64,000 nt of DNA from an uncultured Odoribacter sp. (GCA_900541415.1 UQJP01000023.1:1-64000); one strand, 5' to 3'. Positions 33,788-43,696 are shown, counted from the first letter of the stretch. Numbers and translations are program-made. The notes: a model not told the origin generated them from the sequence alone.

Positions 33788-35125
33788 ATGGTGAAATCTT
33801 ATTTTATTGCCTGTATTATATTTTTAGGAGCGGCCTGTGCCAAAACTCCTGTAACCACCGTTTCGGTACATATAAACGGTAGGGCTGTGGACGCTTCCTC
33901 GCTTTACACCCCGGATTCCACCTATCGGCTGGCTCTCGATTCCACAGGCTCTGCCACGGTGATTCTGGCAGAAGGTTTCAGGCCCGGCTATGCGGAGTTG
34001 AGGTGTGGTCTGGTGAAATTGCCCTTATATGTGGAACCCGACAAGAGCTTTGATGTGGCGTTGGGATTCAGGGGCAAAAAAGTTGTACCTGAATTTGCAG
34101 GAGCCGGAGCTGCCGTAAATGAATACCTGAACAAAAAGCCCGGTGAATATCCTGATTTTAAGTTGAATGAGACGCAATTTATTCAGGCCTTGGAGGATAT
34201 GAAGAAGGTGGAATATGCTCATCTGGATAGTTTGGGGTTCAGTGAGGAATTTGTGAATGTAGAAAAACAGCGTCTCCATTATTTGATTTATAGATATTTC
34301 GAATTGTATCCGGGGTATCATGCTTATTACACCCAACAAGAGGATTTTAAGCCTTCGGATATTTATTACAATCGGATGCGTACCCTGATCCGGGAAGATG
34401 AATCCCTGTTGGGGTTGGACGTATACCGGACGCTTCTCACCGATTTTGTCCGGATTTACAGTACCAAAGATTTGGAAACCGGAGATGCCTTGGCGCATTT
34501 AAAAGCAAAGTTGGATTATATCGATAAAAACATGAGCAATCCCGCTGTGGTATCTTTTTTGGTGAATCGCTTCGTGACCGATTATGTTTCCAGTGCCGGA
34601 GTGGACGATTTACCCGAATTCGAGAGTGTCTACCGGGCTAAAGTGATTTCTGCGGACGACCGGGAGAAGTTTGAAGAAATCTGTGCTGAGTGGGCTAAGG
34701 TGAAGAAAGGGCAACTGTCCCCTCCCTTTCAGTTTGCGGATATAGACGGGAAGAAATTCGGTTTACAGGATTTTGCCGGGAAATATGTGCTGATCGATGT
34801 GTGGGCCACCTGGTGTCCTCCCTGCCGGAGTGAAATTCCTGCCTTGAAAGAGCTGGAACATCAGTTTAAAGATAAGAACATAGTTTTTGTAAGTATCTCC
34901 TGCGATCAGGATATTGCAGATTGGGAAAAAATGGTAAAAGGAGGTACGCTGGGAGGCATTCAGCTTCACGATGGAGGCGACCGCGAATTTATGAAAGCTT
35001 ATAGGATACGTTCTATCCCCCGGTTTATTTTGCTGGACCGGGAAGGTTATATCATATCGGCCAATATGACACGCCCCTCTAATCCTAAAACGGCGGAAAC
35101 CCTGGAAAATCTGGAAGGAATTTAA
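33788..35125 (+). CDS. TlpA-like thioredoxin-fold lipoprotein
   Basis: This 445-residue protein has a lipoprotein signal peptide with lipobox LGAAC (Cys17), so it is probably anchored in a membrane facing the periplasm. The N-terminal half (about 18-300) is a Bacteroidetes-type DUF4369-like or helical region. The C-terminal thioredoxin/AhpC-TSA domain (about 310-445) has the redox motif WCPPC (about 340-344) and the cis-Pro segment SIPRF. Such proteins handle disulfide reduction or cytochrome maturation; the substrate here is unknown. A strong terminator follows. Confidence 0.85.
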   Translation: MVKSYFIACIIFLGAACAKTPVTTVSVHINGRAVDASSLYTPDSTYRLALDSTGSATVILAEGFRPGYAELRCGLVKLPLYVEPDKSFDVALGFRGKKVVPEFAGAGAAVNEYLNKKPGEYPDFKLNETQFIQALEDMKKVEYAHLDSLGFSEEFVNVEKQRLHYLIYRYFELYPGYHAYYTQQEDFKPSDIYYNRMRTLIREDESLLGLDVYRTLLTDFVRIYSTKDLETGDALAHLKAKLDYIDKNMSNPAVVSFLVNRFVTDYVSSAGVDDLPEFESVYRAKVISADDREKFEEICAEWAKVKKGQLSPPFQFADIDGKKFGLQDFAGKYVLIDVWATWCPPCRSEIPALKELEHQFKDKNIVFVSISCDQDIADWEKMVKGGTLGGIQLHDGGDREFMKAYRIRSIPRFILLDREGYIISANMTRPSNPKTAETLENLEGI

Positions 35126-35157
35126 TCATACCGCTTTGTCGGTCACCCTATAAAATG

Positions 35158-35191
35158 CCGGGAAAAGAGCTTTGCTCTCCCGGTGTTTTTT
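35158..35191 (+). terminator. Terminator of the TlpA-like gene
   Basis: The stem CCGGGA/TCCCGG extended by GAGC/GCTC with a 3-nt loop ends in TGTTTTTTATTT. Confidence 0.8.
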
Positions 35192-35264
35192 ATTTGTTTA
35201 TTTGATATAACTTTCCGTTCTTTGCAAATATTTAATTAAAAGATACAAAAATATAATTATTGTT

Positions 35265-36260
35265 ATGAATGTGCTTGGTTTCTGGTACAATAACGCCCGT
35301 CCCAAAGCTTTGCCTCAAAGTATGCTCCCTGCTTTATTGGCGGTGTGCATGGCGGCAGGAAGTCCTGATTTTTCTTTGCCTTTGGCAATTCTGGCGGTGG
35401 CCGGGGTTTTATTCGGGCATTTGGGGATGAATTTATTCGACGATTATTTCGATTACCGGAAAAAAGGTACGGAGTTCCGCGATAAAATGGCCGGGGAAGG
35501 AATCCGGGCGAGGATTGCAAAATGCAGTTACCTCACTTCCGGGGCCGCCACCCTTTCACAATTACTGGCGGCTTGCCTGGTGTTCTCTCTCGTAGCCTTG
35601 GTGTTCGGGGTGGTGATTTTTTGGTTCCGGGGAGAATATATTGCGTGGATTGCGCTGGCGCTGGCCGTTTTAGGCATTTCTTATTCCGGCGCGCCTTTGC
35701 GGTTAAGCTATCACGGCTGGGGCGAGCTGGAGGTGGGATTTATATTCGGTCCCTTACTGATGGCTGGAGTGTATTATTCGGCTGCCGGGACGATCACGCC
35801 TGCCGTCCTTTTTGTTTCTTTCCCGGTGGGTTTGCTGGTGGCCAATATATTATATACCCATTCCATCATGGATTACGAACCCGATAAGAAGGTGGGAAAA
35901 ATGACTTTGGCCGTTTTGCTTCGGGATAAAAAAAGGATGCTGGCCGTTTTGTTTTTTCTACTGTTCTGTCCTTTTGCCATTATTGCCTGGGGGATTGTGC
36001 GGGGAGAATTGTCTGTTTGGTATTGGGCGGTTTTCCTGACCTTGCCGATGGCTTTTTCCCTGTTCCGGCTGATGATTTGGTTTGTACGTGACCCACATCG
36101 CGTTTTCACACCCCGGTTTTGGATGGGACCTATGACAAACTGGGAAAATATTCAAAAAATAGGTATCGATTGGTTTATGATCCGCTGGTTGCTGGCGCGC
36201 AACCTGCTGTCGTTTTTTTGTTTGATTGTAGTTATAATAAGCCTGTTAACTTTATTTTGA
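35265..36260 (+). CDS. UbiA-family prenyltransferase
   Basis: This 331-residue integral membrane enzyme has about nine helices. The two Asp-rich motifs that bind Mg-prenyl diphosphate are visible: NLFDDYFDY (about 57-65) and MDYEPDKKVGK (about 204-214). It belongs with MenA/UbiA aromatic prenyltransferases. It could be MenA (menaquinone synthesis), but the neighbouring radical SAM gene 6 nt downstream suggests a special lipid or quinone pathway. The aromatic acceptor is not determined by sequence. Confidence 0.82.
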   Translation: MNVLGFWYNNARPKALPQSMLPALLAVCMAAGSPDFSLPLAILAVAGVLFGHLGMNLFDDYFDYRKKGTEFRDKMAGEGIRARIAKCSYLTSGAATLSQLLAACLVFSLVALVFGVVIFWFRGEYIAWIALALAVLGISYSGAPLRLSYHGWGELEVGFIFGPLLMAGVYYSAAGTITPAVLFVSFPVGLLVANILYTHSIMDYEPDKKVGKMTLAVLLRDKKRMLAVLFFLLFCPFAIIAWGIVRGELSVWYWAVFLTLPMAFSLFRLMIWFVRDPHRVFTPRFWMGPMTNWENIQKIGIDWFMIRWLLARNLLSFFCLIVVIISLLTLF

Positions 36261-36266
36261 TTTCGT

Positions 36267-37202
36267 ATGTTTCAGTTTTTATATCTTTCCAAGTGGTTTT
36301 TTCAAGCTAAGTTTTTGGGACGGAAACGTCCGTTGCAAACCGTGTTGTTTATCTCTGATAAATGCAATTTGGCTTGTCGGCATTGCACCGTCTACCAGAA
36401 AGAGAATCCCCACATCAAGACCTATGAACAAATCCGGGAAGAACTCGAATATTCCTACCGTTTGGGATCACGTTTCGTGGATTTCGAAGGAGGCGAGCCT
36501 ACCATTTGGCGGGATGGGGAGCATGATCTGAACAGCCTGATCCGGCTGGCAAAGCAGATCGGATTTTTTTCAACCACGGTGACGACAAATGCGCAGCTCC
36601 CCTTTAAGGGATGCGAGGCCGATTCCATTTGGGTGAGTCTCGACGGGGCGGGGCATTTCCACGACGATGTGCGCGGGAAAGGCACTTTCGGCAGGCTTGT
36701 CGAAAATGTAAAGAATTGCAGGCATCCGAATGTGCATTTCAACATGGCGATCAACACCATCAACTGTGACGGAACGGTGGATGTGATCGCTTATACCCGG
36801 AACAATCCTTTCGTGCATTCGGTGTCGTTGAATTTTCATACCCCTTTTCCCGGAAGCGAATCGCTTTCTGTGAATCAGGCGAAACGGGAAGAAGTGATCG
36901 ATGATATTATCATGATGAAGAAAAAAGGTTACCCGGTGATGAATTCCATTTCAGCCCTGAAATTGATGAAACACAATCGGTTTAAAAAACAATGCTGGGT
37001 GACTAATTTCATTATGCCTGACGGAACGCGTTACGATGAATGTCAGGGAAAAGCGGCGGGTGTGTGCGACCGTTGCGGATTTTGCATGGCCGGGGAAATG
37101 CATTGCGTTTTTAGCTTGAAACCCGATACTATTTTCGCGGGGCTGAAATTGAGGATGAAAAAGAAGGCTAAAGGGGAATTTTTACCGTTGCGGCATAGTT
37201 AG
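36267..37202 (+). CDS. Radical SAM protein
   Basis: This 311-residue enzyme has the canonical CxxxCxxC cluster motif CNLACRHC near residues 33-40, followed by DFEGGEPTIW (GGEP, near 75). The C-terminus has a second Cys-rich stretch (Cys near 249, 259, 268, 271, 274 and 280), possibly a SPASM-like auxiliary cluster site. It starts 6 nt after the UbiA gene, so both probably act in one pathway. I do not assign a substrate. The last 21 nt overlap the 3' end of the convergent ABC transporter gene. Confidence 0.82.
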   Translation: MFQFLYLSKWFFQAKFLGRKRPLQTVLFISDKCNLACRHCTVYQKENPHIKTYEQIREELEYSYRLGSRFVDFEGGEPTIWRDGEHDLNSLIRLAKQIGFFSTTVTTNAQLPFKGCEADSIWVSLDGAGHFHDDVRGKGTFGRLVENVKNCRHPNVHFNMAINTINCDGTVDVIAYTRNNPFVHSVSLNFHTPFPGSESLSVNQAKREEVIDDIIMMKKKGYPVMNSISALKLMKHNRFKKQCWVTNFIMPDGTRYDECQGKAAGVCDRCGFCMAGEMHCVFSLKPDTIFAGLKLRMKKKAKGEFLPLRHS

Positions 37203-38099
37203 GTCGCGGAAGATTTCTTCCAGATTCCTTTCTTCTGTCCGCAGGGCAATGATCGGGCATTTATGGCTTGCGGCAGCGTTAAACAGGGCGATGCGGGGGT
37301 CTTCTCCCGGTTGGCTTATCAGTTGCCAGCTATCTGTGCCTGCCGGGCTGGCCGATTGCAGATTTAGTTCTGTTTCTTGCAGCCATTGTGTTTTGCTTCC
37401 GGGGGCGAATGTCACTTCAACCACCATCGTATTCCCGGTAGTTTGATGCAGTTCGCTTTTGAGCTTATCGGTGACGATTTCCCCCTGATTGATGATAATG
37501 ATGCGGTCGCAGATGGCTTCTACTTCCTGCATGATATGCGTAGAAAGTAAAACCGTTTTATCTTTCCCGATCCGGATAATCAGATGGCGGATTTCTTCCA
37601 GTTGGTTGGGGTCGAGGCCTGTCATAGGCTCATCCAGAATCAGCACTTCCGGGTTGTGCACCAGTGCCTGCGCCAATCCCACGCGCTGGCGGTAGCCTTT
37701 GGACAGTTCGCCTATTTTTTTCGTTTCTTCCGGCAATAATCCGGTGAGTTCAACTATGTTTTTCACCCTTTTTACAGGATTGTCCATCCTGTAAAGGCGG
37801 GCCACATGCAGGAGATATTCTTTGATGAACATATCCGGATAAAGCGGGTTGTGTTCCGGCAGATAGCCGATGCAGGCTTTAGCCTGTAAAGGGTGTTTGC
37901 GGATGTCTATCCCGCACACTTGCACCTGTCCGGTGAAATCTTCCAGAAAACCCGTGATGATCTTCATGGTGGTTGATTTCCCCGCCCCGTTGGGTCCCAG
38001 AAAACCGCATATTTCTCCTTTGTTCAGGGTGAAACTCACCCTGTCGAGTGCTTTCTGTTTCCCGTAATATTTGCTAACGTGGTCTATCGTAATTGCCAT
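37182..38099 (-). CDS. gldA: ABC transporter ATP-binding protein, GldA-like
   Basis: This 305-residue ATPase has Walker A GPNGAGKSTT (about 34-43), Q-loop, ABC signature LSKGYRQRVGLAQAL (about 134-148), Walker B LILDEPMTGLDP (about 154-165) and H-loop STHIM (about 189-193), and a C-terminal extension (about 215-305) typical of GldA/CcmA-type proteins. In gliding Bacteroidetes GldA works with GldF/GldG; in non-gliding gut relatives it is kept with unknown cargo. The permease genes are not in this window. Confidence 0.85.
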   Translation of the reverse strand: MAITIDHVSKYYGKQKALDRVSFTLNKGEICGFLGPNGAGKSTTMKIITGFLEDFTGQVQVCGIDIRKHPLQAKACIGYLPEHNPLYPDMFIKEYLLHVARLYRMDNPVKRVKNIVELTGLLPEETKKIGELSKGYRQRVGLAQALVHNPEVLILDEPMTGLDPNQLEEIRHLIIRIGKDKTVLLSTHIMQEVEAICDRIIIINQGEIVTDKLKSELHQTTGNTMVVEVTFAPGSKTQWLQETELNLQSASPAGTDSWQLISQPGEDPRIALFNAAASHKCPIIALRTEERNLEEIFRDLTMPQR

Positions 38100-38115
38100 A
38101 GTTGCGGGCTTTAGG

Positions 38116-39975
38116 TTATTTAAACCAACTATTCACGTCCTCATAGTTCAGGATGTGGATAATGGTCTTTCCGTCGGCGGTGAAATTGTGGTGTTTGCAG
38201 GCGAATAAATTATCGGCAATTTCCCGCATTTCATCGCAATTCAATACCGTATTGTAATCGATGGCCGAGGCTTTGGCCAGAGCCAGGGCTACCCGTTCTT
38301 TCATTTTCTCGCGGATGCTGCCTTCCGTATTTTTATAATGTTCTATCAATTGAATAAGCACTTCTTTGGCATGGGAATAAGAAAGGTCGGGGGGAGTGGC
38401 ATGGATAGCAAAGCAATTCTTGCCGGATGCGTTTAATTCAAACCCTAAATATTCCAAATCGGTATTCAATTCCCGGACCAAAGCGAAATCGGCAGCCGAG
38501 AGTTCCAGTGTTTCGGGGAAAAGGCTCTTTTGCCCGGTCACCTTTTGGGTGAGCAGCGAGTTGTAATATTTTTCGAAAAGGATTCGTTCGTGTGCCCTTT
38601 TTTGGTCGATCAGCATCAGCCCGCTTTGCACGGGGGTGACGATGTATCGTCCCTTTAGTTGGAAATGGCAGGCTGTGGCGGGTTGTAGGGGAGTTAGTTC
38701 CTCCGACATTTCCGGAATTACGGTCTGCACCGTTTCTTCTTTTTCTTTCAGCCCGTCGAACAGAATGTCCCAGTTTGCCGGAACTTTCTCCGTGCGGTGG
38801 GGGAATGCGGAAGAGCCGCTTTGCCGCTCGAAGTCCGAATCCTCTTTGCTGATAGGGCTGTTGTTGTAGTTAAAAGGGTTATAATTGGGGTTATAATTGA
38901 TTCGTGGCACATACGCCGTTTCTGCGGCAGGCGTGGGAGGGGTGTAATCGATGCTCCCCTCTGTGTCGAAATCCAATGGCGGAGTGATATTGAATTTTCC
39001 TAAAGCCTCTTTCGTACTGGCCATCAATATCTGGAAAAAATCGGTTTCGTCCTGAAATTTTATCTCCGTTTTTGTGGGATGGATGTTAATGTCGATCAGG
39101 GAAGGATCGACCGTGAAATAAATGAAATAGGAAGGCACGGCATCCGCACTGATCAATCCCGAATAAGCCTCCATGATCGCTTTATGAAAAAAGTTGTGTT
39201 TCATAAAACGATTATTCACAAAGAAATATTGTTCCCCGTATGTTTTTTTGGCATGTTGGGGGTGGCAGATAAAGCCTTTGATTTTAACCAACCCGGTTTC
39301 GCAATCCACGTTAATCAGCTTGGCGTTTATTCCTTTGCCGAAAACATTCACGATGCGCTGGCGTAGCACGGAAACCGGAAGATTGTAGAGTTCATTGCCG
39401 TTATTGCTTAATGAAAAACTGATCTCCGGATTGGTCAGGGCCACCCGTAGAAATTCATTGATCACATTCCGCAATTCGGTGGTGTCCGATTTCAGGAATT
39501 TCCGCCTTGCCGGAATATTGTAGAATAAGTTTTTTACAGAAATATTGGTTCCCGCCGGCATGCTGATGGCTTCCTGCTTTTTCAGTTCGGATGCTGCGAT
39601 GAAGATACAGGTGCCCAGTTCGTCTTCCGCCCGGCGTGTTTTCAGTTCCACCTCCGCCACCGAAGCGATCGAAGGCAGGGCTTCGCCCCGGAAGCCCAAT
39701 GTGTTTATACTGAAAAGGTCTTGGGCCGAAGCTATTTTCGACGTGGCATGACGTTCGAAAGCCATGCGCGCGTCTATGGGCGACATGCCTTTCCCGTCGT
39801 CGATCACCTGGATAACGGCTTTCCCTACATTTTTAAGTACGACTTGTATATTTTTAGCTCCGGCGTCGATTGCATTTTCCATTAGCTCTTTTACGACCGA
39901 TGCGGGGCGTTGCACGACTTCCCCGGCAGCGATTTGGTTGGCAACAGAATCCGGCAGTAATCGGATAATATCCAT
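38116..39975 (-). CDS. mutL: DNA mismatch repair protein MutL
   Basis: This is a 619-residue MutL. The GHKL ATPase domain (about 1-330) shows ENAIDAGA (about 33-40), the DDGKGM motif (about 60-65), HATSKI (about 76-81) and GFRGEALPSIASV (about 94-106). A proline- and Asn-rich linker (about 345-425) leads to the C-terminal dimerisation domain (about 430-610). It couples MutS mismatch recognition to strand removal. The gene is 16 nt upstream of gldA on the same strand. Confidence 0.95.
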   Translation of the reverse strand: MDIIRLLPDSVANQIAAGEVVQRPASVVKELMENAIDAGAKNIQVVLKNVGKAVIQVIDDGKGMSPIDARMAFERHATSKIASAQDLFSINTLGFRGEALPSIASVAEVELKTRRAEDELGTCIFIAASELKKQEAISMPAGTNISVKNLFYNIPARRKFLKSDTTELRNVINEFLRVALTNPEISFSLSNNGNELYNLPVSVLRQRIVNVFGKGINAKLINVDCETGLVKIKGFICHPQHAKKTYGEQYFFVNNRFMKHNFFHKAIMEAYSGLISADAVPSYFIYFTVDPSLIDINIHPTKTEIKFQDETDFFQILMASTKEALGKFNITPPLDFDTEGSIDYTPPTPAAETAYVPRINYNPNYNPFNYNNSPISKEDSDFERQSGSSAFPHRTEKVPANWDILFDGLKEKEETVQTVIPEMSEELTPLQPATACHFQLKGRYIVTPVQSGLMLIDQKRAHERILFEKYYNSLLTQKVTGQKSLFPETLELSAADFALVRELNTDLEYLGFELNASGKNCFAIHATPPDLSYSHAKEVLIQLIEHYKNTEGSIREKMKERVALALAKASAIDYNTVLNCDEMREIADNLFACKHHNFTADGKTIIHILNYEDVNSWFK

Positions 39976-40031
39976 AAAACGATAACGTAAAAACGATAAA
40001 TTAAAGGTTATTTGGACGAATGACCGCAGTA

Positions 40032-40349
40032 TTAAAGTCCGAAAAATTTCATAATACCTTCGGGATTCCTTACAAATACATAGAACGCAGCCAGGAATAG
40101 CATGATTAAAATCATAAACAACCGGATGGTATAGGCCGAGTTGGCATTGCCTCTGGCGGTTTTTCTTTTTTCATACTCCTTCCGGAACTGTCCCCGTACA
40201 TCGGGAATATACTGGTCGGAATTTTCTTCCAGTTTTAATTCTGCCCGGATACGTCTTCTGCGGGCTTCCTGCTCTTCTTTCACCGGATCCCAATACCGGG
40301 GTTTTAAATTAAACCTTTTATACTCTGGTTTCTTGAATAAGAGAAACAT
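40032..40349 (-). CDS. Small single-helix membrane protein
   Basis: This 105-residue protein has a very basic N-terminal two thirds (about 1-75, rich in Arg, Lys and Glu) and one membrane helix near 76-95 (LFMILIMLFLAAFYVFV). No enzyme motif is visible. It lies between mutL and the flippase-like gene on the same strand, as is common in Bacteroidales. Function unknown. Confidence 0.78.
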   Translation of the reverse strand: MFLLFKKPEYKRFNLKPRYWDPVKEEQEARRRRIRAELKLEENSDQYIPDVRGQFRKEYEKRKTARGNANSAYTIRLFMILIMLFLAAFYVFVRNPEGIMKFFGL

Positions 40350-40363
40350 GGTGGTTTGTGTTT

Positions 40364-41443
40364 TTAATTATTTGTTTTTTTCGAGGATGAGAGACCGAAA
40401 TGTTTACGTACCCATTTGGGAACAAGGAATGCTCCTACAAAAAGGTAGGGATAATAGCTAATCAGCCTCCATAAGATAGCCATAGCAATGGCGACACTGG
40501 CTCCCGGCAGGAATTCTCCCAGATATTCCTTAAAGACAAATTCTGCAAATCCGCTGCCTCCCGGTGTGGGGCTTACCAGCATCATGATCCACATCACTAA
40601 TTGCCTTGCGAAAATAAGAAAATGTTCTGCCAAGGTATATCTGCCTGCCCAAAACGCCATCAAAATCGCATTTACCACCCAATAACGGGCTGTCCACGAG
40701 ATAAAAGTCGCCCCGAAGGTTTTTAGCCAAAACGAAATGGGCATGTGCCGTAATTCGTAGGAATTACGGATGATGTCCGATCCGGCTTCGTTGGCACTAT
40801 GCCGCCATTTACGGAGGATTCGCCATTTAAAGAGCTTCATGAGCAGATATTTCAATCCCCGTGGATTTTTAAACAATCCATAGCTAAGGATAAGCAAATA
40901 AACTAATTTGAGGGAATAACCGCCTACTGCAAACCAGATCAAACTTTTCGTAACTCCTTCGCTGACGCCCGGCATGTTCCATAATGCCGTCTGGCTTACG
41001 CAAAGCAGGATGATGGGAAACATGATAATGAAGTATAGCTCGTCCAGAAAAGAGGTGGCCATCACCATAGCAGAACTACGCCCCACTTTGATTCCTTCCT
41101 TGTTTACAAAAAGGATGGCCAGGCTGGTGCCACCGATGGCCGAAGGCGTAACGGCGGAAGTAAATTCCCAGAGAAAAATGATGCGGATCGATTTGATCCA
41201 ATTCAGGCGGTTGCCGGAAAGCACCTTGATTCGGATTACATATCCCAGGTCGCGGACCACCATACACAAAATCGCTACCAGAAGCCAAAACACAGAAATC
41301 CACGTAAAGGTGATCTGTTCGAATGCCTTTATGTCGAATTCCCTATATAGCATATACGATACTACCGCCAACCCGATGAGAATCGGGTAAACAATCTTAT
41401 AGGGACTGATCTTTTTGGTGAGATTTTTCTCTGATTGTTCCAT
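40364..41443 (-). CDS. Lysylphosphatidylglycerol synthase TM-region (UPF0104) family protein
   Basis: This 359-residue protein starts at the ATG at 41443; an 18-codon upstream extension is possible but less likely. It has about eight membrane helices and matches the transmembrane flippase-like region of MprF/AglD-type proteins, with SAVTPSAIGGTSLAILF (about 95-111) and SPTPGGSGFAE (about 291-301) as the recognisable blocks. No synthase domain is present. Probably a lipid-linked flippase; substrate unknown. It lies 14 nt upstream of the small membrane protein gene. Confidence 0.85.
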   Translation of the reverse strand: MEQSEKNLTKKISPYKIVYPILIGLAVVSYMLYREFDIKAFEQITFTWISVFWLLVAILCMVVRDLGYVIRIKVLSGNRLNWIKSIRIIFLWEFTSAVTPSAIGGTSLAILFVNKEGIKVGRSSAMVMATSFLDELYFIIMFPIILLCVSQTALWNMPGVSEGVTKSLIWFAVGGYSLKLVYLLILSYGLFKNPRGLKYLLMKLFKWRILRKWRHSANEAGSDIIRNSYELRHMPISFWLKTFGATFISWTARYWVVNAILMAFWAGRYTLAEHFLIFARQLVMWIMMLVSPTPGGSGFAEFVFKEYLGEFLPGASVAIAMAILWRLISYYPYLFVGAFLVPKWVRKHFGLSSSKKTNN

Positions 41444-41708
41444 CGTCCGGTAATTAATTTCCAGAAACCTTATACTATCTTGCTCTTGTAGGAGCATTTG
41501 AGTTCATAAAGTTAATGGAAAGTTTCCTGAATCGGGCAAATTTCGCTCTAAACTTTATTGTCTTTACAAACTTTAAGAGATGGATATTTGAGAATGAAGG
41601 TGTTGTTCTTTATAAAAATAGTGAGGTTATTTACATTAATTATAATTTGGTTGTGTTGGTTAATTAAATTATATTTATTGTGTTTTTATAATAAGATAAT
41701 CTAATGGG

Positions 41709-42242
41709 ATGGAAATAGGTTTAACTGATATTGAAACATATACTTCGATCGGGGCTAATTTAGTTGCAATCACCGGAATTATTGTTTTTATCGTTGAGTT
41801 TAACAGGTATAAGAAAACGAATAAAATTCAGGCTTATCAGAATCGTTATCAATTATATCTGGAAATGGATAAAATTTTGATTGAACATCCCGAATTGAAA
41901 AAATTGGTAGGTAATCTTGAATTTCAAAAATGGCTGGAACAGAATCAAGGAACTGACTCTGAAATTCGTTCGACGGCGTTTATTGAACTGGTATTAAATT
42001 TATGCCAGCTATCTTATATGCAATACAAGGATCGGATTACTAATTCTGAAATGCTGTGGATGAAAGAATTACTTAAGAATAAATATGTTGTCGCTTATTG
42101 GAATAGTGGAATTAAATGTAGATATAATAAGGATTTTGAAAGATTTGTAAAGAAAGAGCTGGAGTGTTCCCCGAAAAGAAAGTGGGAATGGGGAAAGAAA
42201 ATATCTCGTTTTAGTCATAGAATAATCGATTTTCTATCATGA
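41709..42242 (+). CDS. Hypothetical membrane-anchored protein, AT-rich
   Basis: This 177-residue protein has one N-terminal membrane helix (about 13-30) followed by a helical, charged cytoplasmic-looking region; a run of Arg/Lys lies near the C-terminus. I do not recognise a family beyond a general resemblance to small DUF4760-like proteins. Its base composition is clearly more AT-rich than the flanking core genes and it sits beside tRNA-Ala, so horizontal acquisition is likely. Confidence 0.65.
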   Translation: MEIGLTDIETYTSIGANLVAITGIIVFIVEFNRYKKTNKIQAYQNRYQLYLEMDKILIEHPELKKLVGNLEFQKWLEQNQGTDSEIRSTAFIELVLNLCQLSYMQYKDRITNSEMLWMKELLKNKYVVAYWNSGIKCRYNKDFERFVKKELECSPKRKWEWGKKISRFSHRIIDFLS

Positions 42243-42331
42243 GAGTGATAGATTGCTATATTCTTTAGCAATTGTGGGTAACTCTTGTGTGACTTTTCTA
42301 TTTAAGATGGCTTAAATGTATGTGATTTTGG

Positions 42332-42366
42332 GAAAAGAAAAAAGCTCCCGATTTCTCGGAAGCTTT
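42332..42366 (-). terminator. Terminator after tRNA-Ala
   Basis: Stem AAAGCTCCCGA/TCGGAAGCTTT (42341-42351 with 42356-42366, one G-T pair) with a T-rich run on the minus strand. It resembles the tRNA-Arg terminator at 3937-3976. Confidence 0.75.
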
Positions 42367-42387
42367 GATTCTAGTGGTTTTCAGGAG

Positions 42388-42461
<74 letters not shown>

Positions 42462-42587
42462 GGAAGTGTTTGCCTTGTCATTTTCAGATTTTTGAAAACT
42501 AAAAAATGATTTTGACGGCACAAATTTAGAATAAATCGCTGAAAAAGCAAAAAAAAGCCGTTTTTTTAAAAGGTATCCTTTTCGGTT

Positions 42588-43655
42588 TTATCGGGCTGGT
42601 TTTATGCGCAATTTGCCTGTGATCGGGTAGTGGTCTGACAAAGTGATCTCCTCCCGCTTATAACTTACCGTTTCAAGGCCCGGCGTATGGAAAATATAAT
42701 CGATCCGGAAAGAGGGAAATTCCCCGATATAAGTGTTTCCCAATCCTCGTCCCTTCTCGATGAAACAATCCGAAAGCCCGCCTTTGATCGTTTTGTAGGT
42801 ATACGATAAAGGCGTATCGTTGAAATCCCCGCACAAAACCACCGGATAGGGCGAAGACTGGATGTGCATGTTAATTTGTTCCGCCTGCTTCGCCCTGTTT
42901 TTATTCGCATTTACAATGCGTCTGACGATGCTTCTGATTCCACCTTTGATGTCGTCGCTTTTTAAACCTTCCGCCATTTCTTTCATGAATTGGCGTTCTT
43001 CTTTCTCGAAACGGTAGGATTCCAGATGCACACTGTAAATACGGACGGTGTCGGTTGCCAGCGGAATATCGATATAAATACACGAACTGGAATATTTTTT
43101 ATCAAAAGGAATCGTGCCTTGCCGGATGATCGGTATCCGGGAGAATATACCCATGTCTTTGTATAGGTAGTGATAAGGATAAGTGGACAGCCGTCTGATG
43201 ATTTCCCTGTTTTTGAGCGTGGAGCTATTGAGCGAGAATTCTTGTAAACAGATGACATCCCCTTCGAAACGATTCAGGTAATCGAATAATTTTTGGCGGG
43301 TATCTTTTTGTTTCGACCAATTGTAAATATCGAAATAACGGACGTTATAAGAAAGCAGCGAAAGGTCGTGTTTCTTCTGGTCTTCCTGGACGTTTGCCGT
43401 GCCGTAATAGGTCATGAACGTGGGTATGCCCAGCAGGATGACCACTAAAACGAACCAAGCCGTTTTTTTCCAGCGGGTGATCCAATACAGCAGAAGTAAA
43501 AGGTTTGCAATTAAAAGATAAGGATAGGCAAGTCCCAACAAAGAAGGCAAAATAAAGCTGTTGGGGTCGATATACGATGAGGTATAGGCTCCCAGCAGAC
43601 CTGCTATGGTGCAGATGCTTATTACCAGCACTACTTTGTCTAATATCTTTAACAT
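42588..43655 (-). CDS. Endonuclease/exonuclease/phosphatase (EEP) family protein
   Basis: This 355-residue protein has three membrane helices in the first 85 residues (about 7-27, 32-55 and 65-83), then an EEP domain (about 98-350) with LSYNVR (about 100-105), CLQEFSL (about 136-142), GDFNDTP (about 274-280) and SDHYPI (about 343-348). These include the Asn, Glu, Asp and His positions of the DNase I/sphingomyelinase fold. It is a membrane-anchored phosphodiesterase of unknown substrate. It lies 41 nt downstream of the first rhomboid gene on the same strand. Confidence 0.87.
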   Translation of the reverse strand: MLKILDKVVLVISICTIAGLLGAYTSSYIDPNSFILPSLLGLAYPYLLIANLLLLLYWITRWKKTAWFVLVVILLGIPTFMTYYGTANVQEDQKKHDLSLLSYNVRYFDIYNWSKQKDTRQKLFDYLNRFEGDVICLQEFSLNSSTLKNREIIRRLSTYPYHYLYKDMGIFSRIPIIRQGTIPFDKKYSSSCIYIDIPLATDTVRIYSVHLESYRFEKEERQFMKEMAEGLKSDDIKGGIRSIVRRIVNANKNRAKQAEQINMHIQSSPYPVVLCGDFNDTPLSYTYKTIKGGLSDCFIEKGRGLGNTYIGEFPSFRIDYIFHTPGLETVSYKREEITLSDHYPITGKLRIKPAR

Positions 43656-43696
43656 GTTGGATCTGTTTGTTTTCGTACGCTGACAGTGACCCGCTG

